From assembly GCF_019443085.1 (NCBI RefSeq), contig NZ_JAHZIL010000003.1, positions 1,178,001-1,242,000 of the forward strand: a stretch of 64,000 nt of DNA, written 5' to 3'. The notes beneath the pieces are model-generated. The model did no database searches. It saw nothing but the letters and a program-made list of their open reading frames with translations, and had not been told where the DNA came from. Position 1 is the stretch's first letter. Each line of letters starts with the position of its first letter. The position numbers and the translations under genes are program-made. This document shows positions 33,743 through 44,007 of this stretch, in pieces. The DNA is from Marinobacter sp. F4218. GTDB lineage: Bacteria > Pseudomonadota > Gammaproteobacteria > Pseudomonadales > Oleiphilaceae.

Positions 33743-35993
33743 TGAGATGATTGAGGGTGCTGCGGAGCTTGAGCGGCTTCACCGGTTTGTTCATGAGTAG
33801 GTGACCCAGCCCGCGAATGTGCTGTTTCAGCTCGTTGGTGTAGTTGGCTGTGATCATGACCACCGGCGCAGGGCGGGCCCGACGCCCGTTGATACTCGCC
33901 ACCACATCGACCCCCGTCTCCTCATTATCCAGGTGATAATCCGCCAGGATCAGATCCACGGGACTGGTGGCCGGGTCGAGCTGGCGCTCAAGATCCACCA
34001 GCGACACCGCCGTGATGACCTGGCAATCCCAATTTTCAAGCAGGGTCTGCATGCCCTCGCAAATTGCATGATCGTTGTCGATCACCCAGATACGGGCGCC
34101 GCCCAGACCGGTGTCCGGCACGGCGATAAGGCTGTCATCGCCGGACGGTCGCCGTGGCAGTAGCCGGCCCAGCGGAACCCGGACGCTGAACACCGATCCC
34201 CGCCCCTCAACCGACGATACCCGAACCTCATGGCCCAGCATCCGGGAGATTTTATCGACAATCGCCAGCCCGAGCCCCAGCCCCTTATCCGCCTGGGACC
34301 CGGATGGACGAATGCGCTTGAACTCCTGGAAGATCTCCGTGAGCTTGTCTTCGGGAATCCCGGGGCCGGTATCCCAGACCTGCAACAGAACATGATCACC
34401 ACGGCGACGGCAGCCCAGAAGGATGCGCCCGGAGCCGGTGTATCGAATGGCGTTGGTCAGGAAGTTACGCAGAATCCGGGCCAGCAGCTGGGAATCCGAC
34501 TCCACCACCGCCGATGACGGCACGAAGTCCAGTTCCAGGCCTTCGGCGACCGCCATCTGGCGGAACTCCCGGGCAATGTTATTGAGCAAATCCCGCAGGT
34601 CGAAGGCGGTGACATCCGGCTTGATCACACCGGCATCCAGTTTGGAAATGTCCACCAGGGTGCCGAGCAGGTTCTCGACGTCATCAAGCGAGGTGCTGAC
34701 CGAGCGCACCAGGCTTTCCGCCTTGGGTCCGAAGGACTGCTCCAGCAGCGCACTGGTGAACAGCCGTGCGGCGTTCAGCGGTTGCAGCAGGTCGTGACTG
34801 ACCGCCGCCAGGAACTTGGTCTTGGACAGGTTCGCCCGCTCCGCCTCCAGTTTGGCATCCCGCAACCGCGCCTCCACCGCCGCGCGCTCGTCTATTTCCT
34901 GGCGCAACTGGTTGTTCAGGCCTGTCAACGCCGCCGTCCGTTCCTTGACTCGCCGCTCCAGGTGATCGTAGGCCTGCTCCAGTGCCAAGGCGGTCTTGCG
35001 TCGGTCGGTAATATCGCGAATCAGCACGAAAAAGCCGGTAATGACGTTGTCGGCGTCATGATTGGGCACGTAGGAGCGCAGCATGTACCGGACGTCCCCC
35101 TGCTCACCGGTTTCCTCGAACTCGAAGGTGATGCTTTTGCCGTCCAGGGCCTGCCGGACCTGTGGCAGCAGGCGCTGGTACAGGTCCGGGGCATGGACCT
35201 CGTCCAGCCGCTTGCCTAACGGCGATTCCCCGTTACGGCCGTACCAGGACTCGTAGACCTTGTTGCAGAACTGCACCGTCATATCGGCGCCAACATAGGC
35301 TATCAATGCCGGGACATGGTCGGTAACCACTCGAATCCAGCGTTCGCTTTCCTCAAGCGCCTTGATCCGGCGTGCCATTTCGCTGTTCTTGACGTCGGTA
35401 ATGTCGGAGTAGAGCACCACCAGCCCGCCTTCCCGGGTTGGCCGTTCGGTCATCTGGACCCAGCGGTCGTTGGCCAACAGAAACACCACGCCCTCGGAAT
35501 CCGGGTGGCTATGTTCCTCCTGGATCAGTCCCGAGGTCAGGGCCTGGGCCTTCACATCGACGATCGAAGTCCCGGCAACGGGCGGCGCCAGGCCGGCCTG
35601 GCGCCAATAGCTGCGGAACCGGCTGTTGCTCTGGATGAGCCGATGCTGATGGTCAAACAGCACAAAGCCGTCGGCAATGCTTTCAATGGCATCACTCAGG
35701 CGCTGACGGGTGGTTTCCGCCTCCTCCCGTGCCCGATTGAGCGCCTTGTTGCTGCCCTTGAGCTCCTCCATCGCCTGGTTCAGGGCGTCGGTGCGCTCGC
35801 GCACCTGTTCCGCCAGCACCACCGAGTGCTCAAACGCGGCGTAGGGCTCGGGTTTGTGGGCCGAGCCCGACTCCACCCGCTCGATCAGGGCATCCCGGAT
35901 CTTTCGCAGGCGCTCGTTCTCCGCTTCCAGCGCCGCGATGCGGTCGTCCCGGCGCGCGTCGGAGAGGGGCTCAGCGTGGTTCGGAATGGACAT
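33720..35993 (-). CDS. Hybrid sensor histidine kinase, NahK/ErcS' type
   Basis: The 757-residue protein has no membrane segment. It starts with a coiled coil ([19 protein letters not shown]), then about two PAS domains ([12 protein letters not shown] and [20 protein letters not shown]), a second coiled coil, a dimerisation/phospho-acceptor domain with His near residue 400 ([17 protein letters not shown]), an ATPase domain (GSGRILLGC and [13 protein letters not shown]), and a C-terminal receiver with Asp near 684 (ILADYHLD). This is the NahK/ErcS' layout of Pseudomonas, where the kinase is encoded beside a FIST protein and ErbR and influences ethanol oxidation. The ATG at 35993 overlaps the FIST gene end by 23 bases. 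Confidence 0.87.
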   Translation of the reverse strand: MSIPNHAEPLSDARRDDRIAALEAENERLRKIRDALIERVESGSAHKPEPYAAFEHSVVLAEQVRERTDALNQAMEELKGSNKALNRAREEAETTRQRLSDAIESIADGFVLFDHQHRLIQSNSRFRSYWRQAGLAPPVAGTSIVDVKAQALTSGLIQEEHSHPDSEGVVFLLANDRWVQMTERPTREGGLVVLYSDITDVKNSEMARRIKALEESERWIRVVTDHVPALIAYVGADMTVQFCNKVYESWYGRNGESPLGKRLDEVHAPDLYQRLLPQVRQALDGKSITFEFEETGEQGDVRYMLRSYVPNHDADNVITGFFVLIRDITDRRKTALALEQAYDHLERRVKERTAALTGLNNQLRQEIDERAAVEARLRDAKLEAERANLSKTKFLAAVSHDLLQPLNAARLFTSALLEQSFGPKAESLVRSVSTSLDDVENLLGTLVDISKLDAGVIKPDVTAFDLRDLLNNIAREFRQMAVAEGLELDFVPSSAVVESDSQLLARILRNFLTNAIRYTGSGRILLGCRRRGDHVLLQVWDTGPGIPEDKLTEIFQEFKRIRPSGSQADKGLGLGLAIVDKISRMLGHEVRVSSVEGRGSVFSVRVPLGRLLPRRPSGDDSLIAVPDTGLGGARIWVIDNDHAICEGMQTLLENWDCQVITAVSLVDLERQLDPATSPVDLILADYHLDNEETGVDVVASINGRRARPAPVVMITANYTNELKQHIRGLGHLLMNKPVKPLKLRSTLNHLISASGTG

Positions 35994-37251
35994 CAGGTGC
36001 GCCAATGACAACCCCCGTGAAGGTCTGGTTGATGTGCATGCCGTCAAACTGTTCGCCATAGGTGTTGAAGCCGATCACCTTGTGGTGGCGCAGGAATTCC
36101 GAGACGGCATCCACCTCTCCGGTCAGCTCTGCCTCCAGGCGACGCAGGAAACAGTCGCAGCCAATGGTCACCAACGGCGGCCCCACCACCCGTTCGGACG
36201 CCTCGATCTGGGTACGAACACTGTCCAGCAGCGACTCGGGCTCCATCGCAGTCATCACGATGCCGGTTTCAACGGCACAGTAGAACGTCAGACTCCTGTC
36301 GGGGTTTACGCGCTGGACGGATCGCACGAAGTAGTGCCCACCAATCTTCACGCCCATGGGCCGAAGCGCAAACACCTTGCGATCGAGATCATCCACCTCG
36401 ACGCCAACTGCCCGGGCATAGGCCTCGGCCGCGGGCTCGGCATTCAGCTCAAACACCGTGCGGCTCTCGGCACAGGCGTCGGTTACCACCAGCTTCTGGT
36501 TGCGTTCAACCATGTGATGGGTCGAGAACACGCGGAAATCCAGCGGGGTGTTGACCAGCAACACGGTGGCCGCACCGGTGTGGAACTGGCCATCAAAGAA
36601 CACGTGGGTATTGGCCAGCCGTTCATCGTCGCCGGCAGAACCACCGAACTGCGGTATCGTACCCAGCGCCGCGTTAAGGGTTGCCAGGACCAGTTCTTCC
36701 CGAGCGGACAGACCGTCAAGCAACGTGATGGCGAAGGTGTTGCCCTTGATCGGCGCCAGCCGCGCATCCCGGCAGGTGGCCAGAAGTCCGTCGATCACTC
36801 CCTGCGCATCCTGCAGCGTGAATTGATCCAACTCCCGAATCAGGGCGCAGTCGATGGCAAAATAGCGACGGTCGAAACCGATAGCGGTAATACAGCCACG
36901 GCCATAGCCCTCCGGGGTAATCTCCCCGGCCGAGGTACAGCCACACACGCGAACGTGACGAAACTCGTGCTCAAGGGCAATACCCAGGCGACCGAGATCG
37001 TACTCCGCAGAACAGAAGAAAAGCACACAACCCAGGTGCTCGTGTCTGAGCTGGCTGGCGAGGTTGGTGGCTGCCAGCATCGGATCCCGTACGCTGGAAC
37101 TGGCCACCCGCGCCGCGGGCAGTGTCGTCACTGGTTTCATAAAGGCCGGCTTCGGAAATGAATGAATCCTTTTCGATTCTACGGCATCCGTGAAAGCAGC
37201 CAATGCGACTTCAGTGCTTTTAATTGGCGCGCCAAAGTGATCGTAAGCCAT
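35971..37251 (-). CDS. FIST-domain sensory protein
   Basis: The 426-residue protein contains a FIST N-terminal domain (LGCVLFFCSAEYDLGRLG, VCGCTSAGEITPEGYG, ITLLDGLSAREELVLATLN, GGSAGDDE) and a FIST C-terminal domain (EAYARAVG..., ending FNTYGEQFDGMHINQTFTGV). FIST domains bind small ligands, possibly amino acids, and are found with signalling proteins. The ATG at 37251 is chosen because GGGAGG lies 11 bases upstream; a later ATG at 37140 has no ribosome site. It overlaps the hybrid kinase gene, so both are probably made together, as in the Pseudomonas exa/erc region. Confidence 0.85.
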   Translation of the reverse strand: MAYDHFGAPIKSTEVALAAFTDAVESKRIHSFPKPAFMKPVTTLPAARVASSSVRDPMLAATNLASQLRHEHLGCVLFFCSAEYDLGRLGIALEHEFRHVRVCGCTSAGEITPEGYGRGCITAIGFDRRYFAIDCALIRELDQFTLQDAQGVIDGLLATCRDARLAPIKGNTFAITLLDGLSAREELVLATLNAALGTIPQFGGSAGDDERLANTHVFFDGQFHTGAATVLLVNTPLDFRVFSTHHMVERNQKLVVTDACAESRTVFELNAEPAAEAYARAVGVEVDDLDRKVFALRPMGVKIGGHYFVRSVQRVNPDRSLTFYCAVETGIVMTAMEPESLLDSVRTQIEASERVVGPPLVTIGCDCFLRRLEAELTGEVDAVSEFLRHHKVIGFNTYGEQFDGMHINQTFTGVVIGAPDVHSEPR

Positions 37252-37339
37252 TGATTTAAATACCTCCCGAATCAATGCAGGGTGGCGCTACAGGTTTTCT
37301 TTCCGGCAAACCGGCACTTTAGTCCTAGTCAGGGGTTGC

Positions 37340-37366
37340 GATGCCGGGCAGAAGAGCCCCGGCATC
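37340..37366 (-). terminator. Stem-loop downstream of the porin gene
   Basis: GATGCCGGG and CCCGGCATC form a 9-bp stem around a short loop, 28 bases after the porin stop. There is no T-run on the minus strand, so it is a probable 3'-end hairpin rather than a strong terminator. Confidence 0.5.
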
Positions 37367-37393
37367 GGCATCCGATCGTCGTCACGCTCCGGT

Positions 37394-38500
37394 TCAGAAA
37401 GTGACGACGGCACCCAGTGCAATGGTGTCGATCTCGGCCGCATCAGCGCCGGTTGACTTGGTGGTCTGCTCGAACATGTTGTATTCCGCGACCAGCTTGA
37501 AGTTGCTGTTGACGTCATGGAACACCGCCACGGAGGTGTTTTCGGTCTCGAAGTCCGCCTGGTCGGAATCCGTTTCGCCGTAGGACAGCACGAACCGGTT
37601 GGCGCCCAGTGTGTACGAGCCCTGAACCAGATAGCCGTCGGCATCCTCTTCCGCCAGCGGCGCGGCCGTGTCACTGATCAGCACCGGCACATCGCCTTCA
37701 GACGTGAAGCCGGAGGCGGTCAGGGAGAAACCGGCGATGGCGGCACGGACACCGTAGCCAAGTCCGGTCGAATCGACCGAGGTGGTTGCGTTCTCGGACT
37801 TCTGGGAACGACCATTGACCCAACCGGTCAGCGCCACGCCACTCAGGTCGGCACTGTAGGTTACCTCGGCCTCGAGCCGCGGCGCAGACTGTTCGGACTG
37901 GGCGCCAGGGGTTGTGTTGGCAGGCTCGAAGATACCTGCCGCGACCTTCAGGCCACCCATATCCGGCGTCCGGTAGGTGATCTGTGCGGAAGGGTTCGGG
38001 TAGGGGTAGCCCGTGCGGATGTTCCCGAAGGAAACCCCCGTCGGCGCACCCGGAGAGCCAAAGCCCATCAGGATCTCATCCAGGAAGATGTTGGAGCGGG
38101 CGTACAGGCCGAAATCCTTACCGATCAATACCTGACCGAAGGAGCCGTCAACCGTGGCGTAGAGCTGACGAACATCGATCGCGGTGTCGGTGGGCGATTG
38201 CAGGCTGTCGTTGATGGTCGACCAGAACGAGGAACGGCCGCCCATGGTCAGATCGCCGATTTCCTTGCTGAAGTTAAAGCCGATGGTGTTGGGCAGGAAC
38301 CCCATTTTGACGTCGGAGTTGCGGGTATCGGCCAGCTTGTCATCACGATTCACATAGAAGGCGTTGAAGTAGCCGTCCACGGAAAAGGACGTGCCGTCCT
38401 GGTTGTAGACTTCAACCGCCGCGTGGGCTCCAGCGCTGGCCCCCATGGTCGCGGCCATCGCAATCGCGAGGCCTGACTTTCTGAAATTGTTGTTGTTCAT
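37394..38500 (-). CDS. Gram-negative outer-membrane porin
   Basis: The 368-residue protein has a signal peptide (FRKSGLAIAMAATMGASAGA then HAA) and alternating beta strands throughout, beginning VEVYNQDGTSFSVDGYFNAF and ending with the outer-membrane C-terminal signature ...ALGAVVTF, whose last residue is Phe. It fits the general trimeric porin family with 16 strands (VRQLYATVDGSFGQVLIGKDFG is the characteristic second-blade region). A GGGGGAAGT ribosome site precedes the ATG. Next to alcohol-oxidation genes it could admit alcohol or metal complexes, but it may simply be a general porin. Confidence 0.9.
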   Translation of the reverse strand: MNNNNFRKSGLAIAMAATMGASAGAHAAVEVYNQDGTSFSVDGYFNAFYVNRDDKLADTRNSDVKMGFLPNTIGFNFSKEIGDLTMGGRSSFWSTINDSLQSPTDTAIDVRQLYATVDGSFGQVLIGKDFGLYARSNIFLDEILMGFGSPGAPTGVSFGNIRTGYPYPNPSAQITYRTPDMGGLKVAAGIFEPANTTPGAQSEQSAPRLEAEVTYSADLSGVALTGWVNGRSQKSENATTSVDSTGLGYGVRAAIAGFSLTASGFTSEGDVPVLISDTAAPLAEEDADGYLVQGSYTLGANRFVLSYGETDSDQADFETENTSVAVFHDVNSNFKLVAEYNMFEQTTKSTGADAAEIDTIALGAVVTF

Positions 38501-38672
38501 ACTTCCCCCGGTTGTTTTTGGAAATCTGGGATCGGGGTACCGGGATATCCGGCAGCCCCAGGCGTGGTCTGTCGCCTGAATTCCATGGTCGGTTAAGGGA
38601 AAGTGCGGGGAAATGCGCCAAGGGAGCAGGTTTCCTGCTCAATTGGGAGGCATCAGAAACAGAACTTTGGGA

Positions 38673-40148
38673 TTACGACCAGCCCGGGAAGCGTTGCAGT
38701 TCCTGCAGGCAGTCAGCAAGAAAATCCGCCGGGTCGACCATGATGGCCTCATCCGCCACCACGCCGAACTGAATCTGGCCGGCATAGCTGACGATACTGA
38801 CGCCCAGACCAATGTCTCCGGCCTGGGGTACCCAGAACATCTGCTCGGTGATCCGGCATCCGGCGATGTATCGGGCCTCGGGCGTACCCGGCACGTTTGA
38901 AACCACGGCACTGGCCTTGCGGTAGAACACATCGGCCACCGGCTGCCGCCAGGGTTCGGGAATGGCCGAGGCGGTCGCCGCCAGCCCCCAGGCAATGCCC
39001 GGCTGCCAGCTCTTTTTCAGGCGCCGGGTTTCATGCTTGATGCGATACAGGCGCTCGAGCGGGCTTTCACCGTCAACCGGCAGGGGCACGAACACCGTCC
39101 CGAAGTAGTTGCCCAGGGTTCCGGGCTCCGGCTGGAGTTCGTCCGGGAGCCGGGCGCGGATGTCCACGGGCACAGCCGCATGCAACACCGCATCCTCCAA
39201 CGCATCGCCAACCATCCCGAGCCGGGAACGCACGGCGGCGGCGACACAACTGAGCAAGACGTCATTGATGGTGACGTTGGTAGCCTTTGCGACCGACCGG
39301 AAAAGGTCCAGTGCCACCGGCCGGGACCAGCGACATTGCCGCCGCCCCAGCAGCGGACGTGTCAGGTTGGAGGGGCTGTCTTCCGGCTCGACCAGAAACT
39401 CGCTGACTTCATGAACCAGCCTGAGACTGTTCTGGGCCGCCCGCTCCAGCCACCAGCCCGTCGACTGGCCCTGGCCGGCAGGCCCCGGACCGGCTTCCCC
39501 GACCGAACCTTCCCGTGCCATCTCAGTCGAAACCAGCTGTTCCAGCCAGACCCTGGCCGCGTCGGTCCAGCGCGACAGTTCGGCGGTCTCCGCCGCACCG
39601 TAGATGGCAGGATGCTGCTGCGGCGAGGGTGGACAGAGCCGTTCGAAGATGCCGAGCAGGGACAGACCGTCCGCGTAGCAGTGGTGCATTCGCAGTAGCA
39701 GTGCCGCACCGCCCTCGGCATTGGGCGCCAGCCAGAATTTCCAGCGCGGGCGGTAAAGGGCAAGGGGCTGATTCAGGCGGGCCGAAACCCACTCCTGCAG
39801 CTCATCCGGAGTGAAACGGTCGATCACCACATCCAGATGGTGCTTGAGATCAAACACCGGGTCCGGTTCCCACCACCAGGCCGGGGCCCGCTTCACTGGC
39901 AGGAACCGGAAGCGTTCCCAGGCCATCCAGTACACTCGCAGAAACTCCCGGAAGCGGGGCGCAGTCAGCCCCTCAACCCGCAGCATGACCGTGATGGTCA
40001 TCGGGTTTTCGGGTCTTTCCAGGGCCAGCCAGGCTGAATCCGCAGGCAGCAGGAGATGCGATTGCTCGTGACTCAAACCTGAACGTCCCCGGGTGGATGG
40101 TGAAGATACGTAAAAACCGAACTCCGCATTGTGCCAGACAACCCGCAT
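38673..40148 (-). CDS. Wax ester synthase/diacylglycerol acyltransferase-like protein (WS/DGAT)
   Basis: The protein of about 491 residues has the catalytic HHxxxDG motif as MHHCYADGLSL near residue 150, the NDVLLSCVAAAVR segment near 300, and the first-domain opening LLPADSAWLALERPENPMTI. These place it in the bacterial WS/DGAT superfamily that makes wax esters or triacylglycerol from acyl-CoA. Length is slightly above the 450-475 usual in Marinobacter and Acinetobacter enzymes, with about 30 extra N-terminal residues. The ATG at 40148 has GGAG four bases upstream; an ATG at 40157 is possible. Storage of reduced carbon by wax synthesis could use alcohols, but a link to the nearby alcohol-oxidation locus is not shown. 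Confidence 0.85.
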   Translation of the reverse strand: MRVVWHNAEFGFYVSSPSTRGRSGLSHEQSHLLLPADSAWLALERPENPMTITVMLRVEGLTAPRFREFLRVYWMAWERFRFLPVKRAPAWWWEPDPVFDLKHHLDVVIDRFTPDELQEWVSARLNQPLALYRPRWKFWLAPNAEGGAALLLRMHHCYADGLSLLGIFERLCPPSPQQHPAIYGAAETAELSRWTDAARVWLEQLVSTEMAREGSVGEAGPGPAGQGQSTGWWLERAAQNSLRLVHEVSEFLVEPEDSPSNLTRPLLGRRQCRWSRPVALDLFRSVAKATNVTINDVLLSCVAAAVRSRLGMVGDALEDAVLHAAVPVDIRARLPDELQPEPGTLGNYFGTVFVPLPVDGESPLERLYRIKHETRRLKKSWQPGIAWGLAATASAIPEPWRQPVADVFYRKASAVVSNVPGTPEARYIAGCRITEQMFWVPQAGDIGLGVSIVSYAGQIQFGVVADEAIMVDPADFLADCLQELQRFPGWS

Positions 40149-40399
40149 GGTCTCCATATAAGGTGCCTGTGCACAGCATTACAAAAAGTTACTTGTGAAC
40201 AACTGTTCAGATCTATACTCCCAGTAAGCCTTGATGCAATGGTTAGCACGGCCCTTGAACTGTCATCGATTGGCCCTGATTCAGCGTAAATAAAGATGTC
40301 AGCGCCAATAACTTTCTGACCGGTTTGGGGTAGAAAAGGGTTACCAGCAGGTTCCAACTTCAACAACAGGCCATTGCAGCGCTGGTTAGGAGAGCCAAA

Positions 40400-41323
40400 A
40401 TGAAAGCGAGCCACGTTCGCAAACTGATCAAGCCCATCGAGAATGCCTACTCGGAGATGTTCTCCGGTCGGGTATACCGTGTCGGCAAAGGTGCCGTTTC
40501 GGTTCGAAATCACAGCGGCGAGGCGGAGCAGACCGTTGTGGGCGTGCATGGCTTTCTGGAAAACCACTGCTACTTTACCCAGGCCTACGAAGGACCAACC
40601 ACCGAACTGATCCTGCTCACCTGCAGCAACTACCACATTCCGGTCAACGGTGTGACCCCCGAAACACCGTACTGGGAGGTGCCGATCAAGCATCTGGAAG
40701 GCACCATCGAGTACGACGCCTGTATCCTGAACCAGGCACTGTCGAACCTGCCCAGCACCCGGAACATCCGGGTTCATGGCCACTCCCGCGGTGGTGCAGT
40801 GATCCTGGAAGCGATGCAACAGTGGCCGGAACTCTACGAGGACGTGGAAGTGGTGCTGGAAGCTCCGGTACTGCCCCAGGCGAAACTCCACGCCCTGGTG
40901 ACAACGCTGCTGGAGCCGGTCAGTCACGGCATGTGGCCCTGGCTGATTCGCCTGATCAACACCGCCCCGTCCTCGGCTTATGGCCAGACCTTCTTTGGCA
41001 AGATGAATCCGCGCAAGAAACAGCTGCTCAGCAAACTGTTCTCGGCCACCAAGGACCACCTGACCATCGTCCGTAACATCGAGAACATCATGGACTGGAT
41101 GGCACGCACGGATACCAGCGTGTACAACAACATCCGCCACGGCACCTTCCTGATCCCGGCGGTGGACCGCATTCTCGACCGGACCGCCATGCTGGCCAGC
41201 GCCCGCCAGAGCCCGACCACCATGCGCATTGTCGAAACCGAGGCACCCAGCCACTTCATCACCCTCGACAGCAAGGAATGGGTACCCGGCTTTGAAACCC
41301 TGCCGGCCGCCGCCCAAGGCTAG
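40400..41323 (+). CDS. Alpha/beta hydrolase of unknown substrate
   Basis: The 307-residue protein shows an alpha/beta-hydrolase fold: VVGVHGFLENHCYF (oxyanion hole) and the nucleophile elbow GHSRGGAVILEAM with Ser at about residue 135. A late His in EAPSHFITLDSKEW and an Asp in the FLIPAVDRILD region may finish the triad. It has no signal peptide, so it is probably cytoplasmic. GGAG lies upstream of the ATG. It stands alone between the divergent WS/DGAT gene, 240 bases away, and a FFLEELY-type gene. A lipase or esterase role near an acyltransferase is plausible but unproven. Confidence 0.7.
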   Translation: MKASHVRKLIKPIENAYSEMFSGRVYRVGKGAVSVRNHSGEAEQTVVGVHGFLENHCYFTQAYEGPTTELILLTCSNYHIPVNGVTPETPYWEVPIKHLEGTIEYDACILNQALSNLPSTRNIRVHGHSRGGAVILEAMQQWPELYEDVEVVLEAPVLPQAKLHALVTTLLEPVSHGMWPWLIRLINTAPSSAYGQTFFGKMNPRKKQLLSKLFSATKDHLTIVRNIENIMDWMARTDTSVYNNIRHGTFLIPAVDRILDRTAMLASARQSPTTMRIVETEAPSHFITLDSKEWVPGFETLPAAAQG

Positions 41324-41402
41324 TGTTCTGCCAGCCAACCTCCGTTAAACTACCGGGTCTCTCAACGGGCCCTGCCCCACAGGTTTAACGGAGCCAATCA
41401 TC

Positions 41403-42152
41403 ATGTACCGTGAGCGCCTTGTCGCCACCGAGGTCTCGTCCGACAGTGCCCGCCGGCTTAAGCGTTTGCTGCTGGAGTACCACGATTTCCGACAGCACAA
41501 GGCCGCGCACCCGCTGCTAGACGACACTTTCCGGGTCGCCGACTGGCAGGCCGAGCGGCTGAAAGCCACTCACCGGGACCTGTATGACCATCCCGGTTAC
41601 CACACCGGCCTCGAATTCCTGTTAACTGACCTGTATGCGCCGACGGCCATGACGCACCGGGACGACAACATCGACCGGGTCTTTCCGAAAATGGTGAAAT
41701 GGCTCCCGGACCACCTGCTGGGCACCCTTGCCGGTCTGGTGGAGCTGAACCTGATCACCCAGCGACTCGATCTGGAACTGACCGAGCGGATCCACCGCTA
41801 TCAGGTCGCGGCGGACGCACTGACGGTGGACGACTATTGTCTGGCGTTTCGCGAAAGCGAACAGCTGGCGTTGCGGGAGCGTCAGATTGGCCTGGTGGCC
41901 GAGGTTGGCCTGCAACTGGACCGGTACGTACGTAACCGCACCCTGGGCTGGCTGTTATCCATGACCCGAACACCGGCGGAAATGGCCGGTCTGACCGATC
42001 TTCACAGCTTCCTGCACCGGGGGTTCAGTGCCTTTCGAAAGATGGATGACGTCGAACTCCTGATTGACCGGCTGGTCACCCGGGAACGCCAGGTCATGGA
42101 AAACATTGTGCGCGGACACCCGGAGCCGTTTCGGCTCCCGGGCGATCTTTGA
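41403..42152 (+). CDS. FFLEELY-motif-type conserved protein
   Basis: This 249-residue soluble protein is mainly helical and matches the family called FFLEELY motif protein. Here the name-giving motif reads FLLTDLYAP near residues 74-82. Other conserved parts are DDNIDRVFPKMVKWLPD and the C-terminal LTDLHSFLHRGFSAFRKM. The function of the family is unknown; members are found in Pseudomonas and Marinobacter beside lipid or quinone genes. ATG at 41403 follows ACGGAG. It is followed by a convergent PHA-region gene, 18 bases away. Confidence 0.75.
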   Translation: MYRERLVATEVSSDSARRLKRLLLEYHDFRQHKAAHPLLDDTFRVADWQAERLKATHRDLYDHPGYHTGLEFLLTDLYAPTAMTHRDDNIDRVFPKMVKWLPDHLLGTLAGLVELNLITQRLDLELTERIHRYQVAADALTVDDYCLAFRESEQLALRERQIGLVAEVGLQLDRYVRNRTLGWLLSMTRTPAEMAGLTDLHSFLHRGFSAFRKMDDVELLIDRLVTRERQVMENIVRGHPEPFRLPGDL

Positions 42153-42170
42153 CCCCCTGGGCGGACCGGA

Positions 42171-42449
42171 TCAGGCCTTGATGATCTGATCCAGCTGGGA
42201 ATGGATTTCCTGCTCGATTCGGGATTTGAAAGGCCGGAGCATCATGCCCAGCTCCAGGTGAATGTGCAGGTCGGCATGACTGAGGTTCAGCTGGCCTTTG
42301 ACACCGCTGCGCTTGAAGCGGAGCACATCCCCTTCCCATTGATAGTTCACGTCGAACTGCTGTGACAGGTCTTTCGCCAGGATTTCGGCGGCTTCGCGGG
42401 CGTGCTCTTTGTCCAGACTGTGCGGACGGTGTACGTCAATGACAGACAT
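42171..42449 (-). CDS. Polyhydroxyalkanoic acid system family protein
   Basis: The 92-residue protein has the short conserved arrangement of the PHA-granule-region family: an N-terminal strand-helix (IDVHRPHSLDKEHAREAAEI), a GVKGQLNLSHADLHIHLELG sheet, and a C-terminal helix. Its exact function is unknown; homologues lie beside phaC/phaF or ubiE in Pseudomonas. No PHA synthase is seen in the window. The start is 125 bases from the divergent ubiE gene. Confidence 0.85.
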   Translation of the reverse strand: MSVIDVHRPHSLDKEHAREAAEILAKDLSQQFDVNYQWEGDVLRFKRSGVKGQLNLSHADLHIHLELGMMLRPFKSRIEQEIHSQLDQIIKA

Positions 42450-42574
42450 ATATCAGCTTTCTCTCAAAAAATGACCGTTTTATAGTTTAGGGTGGTATTA
42501 AACTTGTCGCCACCCTTGTAGCAACCCCGCCAGCCGTTAGAATACGGGGTTCAGATTCAGACAGGATTTCTCTC

Positions 42575-43366
42575 ATGAGCGAGCAGCAACCGTCGGCCAA
42601 TCAGGCCCAGACCAGCCAGGGCCCGGATGACGTCACCCATTTCGGCTTTCGCGACGTGCCCAAGAGCCAGAAGGCGAGCCAGGTGGCCGAGGTGTTCCAC
42701 AGCGTGGCCGGCAAATACGACCTCATGAACGATCTGATGTCCATGGGCATCCACCGCCTGTGGAAACGGTTCACCATTGAACTGTCGGGAGTGCGCCCGG
42801 GCCATCAGGTGCTCGACATCGCCGGCGGCACCGGCGACCTCACCATGAAGTTCTCTGACCTGGTCGGGCCGTCGGGCAAGGTGGTCCTGGCCGATATCAA
42901 CGCCTCCATGCTGCAGGTCGGTCGCGGACGCCTGATTGACCGTGGCTATGCCGGCAATATCGAGTACGTTCAGGCCGACGCCGAACACCTGCCGTTCCCG
43001 GACAACAACTTCAATGCCGTTTCAATCGCCTTTGGCCTGCGCAATGTCACCGACAAGGACCAGGCCCTGCGTGACATGACCCGGACCCTCAAGCCCGGCG
43101 GCAAGTTGATGGTGCTGGAGTTCTCCAAGCCCACCAACCCTCTGCTCAGCAAGGCCTACGACACCTACTCGTTTACCGCGCTGCCGCTGATGGGACAACT
43201 GATCGCCGGCGACAGCGAAAGCTACAAATACCTGGCCGAGTCCATTCGCATGCACCCGGATCAGGACACCCTGAAGGCAATGATGGAAAACGCCGGCCTG
43301 GTGAACTGCAAGTACTACAACATGACCGGCGGCATCGTCGCCCTGCACGTGGGAATCAAGCCCTGA
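42575..43366 (+). CDS. ubiE: Ubiquinone/menaquinone methyltransferase UbiE
   Basis: UbiE methylates the C2 carbon of the ubiquinone precursor (2-methoxy-6-polyprenyl-1,4-benzoquinol) and, where present, demethylmenaquinone. The 263-residue enzyme carries [20 protein letters not shown], which is the family N-terminus, the SAM motif [12 protein letters not shown], and [15 protein letters not shown] at the end. The stop and the ubiJ start overlap by one base. It opens an operon ubiE-ubiJ-ubiB-hisI-hisE-tatABC-rsmE. Confidence 0.97.
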   Translation: MSEQQPSANQAQTSQGPDDVTHFGFRDVPKSQKASQVAEVFHSVAGKYDLMNDLMSMGIHRLWKRFTIELSGVRPGHQVLDIAGGTGDLTMKFSDLVGPSGKVVLADINASMLQVGRGRLIDRGYAGNIEYVQADAEHLPFPDNNFNAVSIAFGLRNVTDKDQALRDMTRTLKPGGKLMVLEFSKPTNPLLSKAYDTYSFTALPLMGQLIAGDSESYKYLAESIRMHPDQDTLKAMMENAGLVNCKYYNMTGGIVALHVGIKP

Positions 43367-44007
43367 TGTTCCCGGGTCCGACGCTGCTTGCTGCCGTTAC
43401 CGCCATCATCGAGGGTGCGCTGAACCACGCCCTCGAGTTGGATCCGGCGGGCCGGCGGGCCCTGATGGAAGCATTGGAGGGCCCGGTACAGATCAGCCTG
43501 ATCGCGCCGCTGCCGCTCACCTACTCGCTGCATGGCGCCGGTGACCGGGTCCGGGTCAGTAGCCAGCCTGCGGACGGCCCTGCCCTTGAAATCAGCGGCA
43601 AACCCGTGGCCTTTGCCGCTCTGGCCACCGGTGATGACCGGGTATTCAGCGACGGCAGGCTGACGGTCGCGGGCGACACCGCCCTCGCCCACCAGCTGCA
43701 ACGGGCGCTGAATCAGCTTGACCCGGACTGGGAAGCTGCCATGGCCCGCCACATCGGCGACGTGCCCGCCCACTTCCTGGGCCAACGCATCCGCGGCGCC
43801 GTAAAGTGGAGCCGCCAGGCCTTCCATTCCCTGAACGCCAACGTCGAAGAGTATGTGCACGAGGAAAGCCGAACCCTTCCCGGGCGCCGGGAACTGGAAG
43901 CAACCTTTGAGGACATCGACGACGTCAGCCTCCGGACCGAACGCCTGGAAGCGCGTATAGCCCGTCTGGATAACCAGGCCACACCTGACGAACGGGAGAA
44001 TCCGTGA
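43366..44007 (+). CDS. ubiJ: Ubiquinone biosynthesis accessory factor UbiJ (SCP2 domain)
   Basis: This 213-residue protein has an SCP2-like lipid-binding domain (about 15-115) and a C-terminal acidic helical/coiled-coil tail ([16 protein letters not shown]). UbiJ binds polyprenyl intermediates and holds the soluble ubiquinone complex together. The start overlaps the ubiE stop, and the end overlaps the ubiB start by four bases, matching the conserved gene order. Confidence 0.93.
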   Translation: MFPGPTLLAAVTAIIEGALNHALELDPAGRRALMEALEGPVQISLIAPLPLTYSLHGAGDRVRVSSQPADGPALEISGKPVAFAALATGDDRVFSDGRLTVAGDTALAHQLQRALNQLDPDWEAAMARHIGDVPAHFLGQRIRGAVKWSRQAFHSLNANVEEYVHEESRTLPGRRELEATFEDIDDVSLRTERLEARIARLDNQATPDERENP

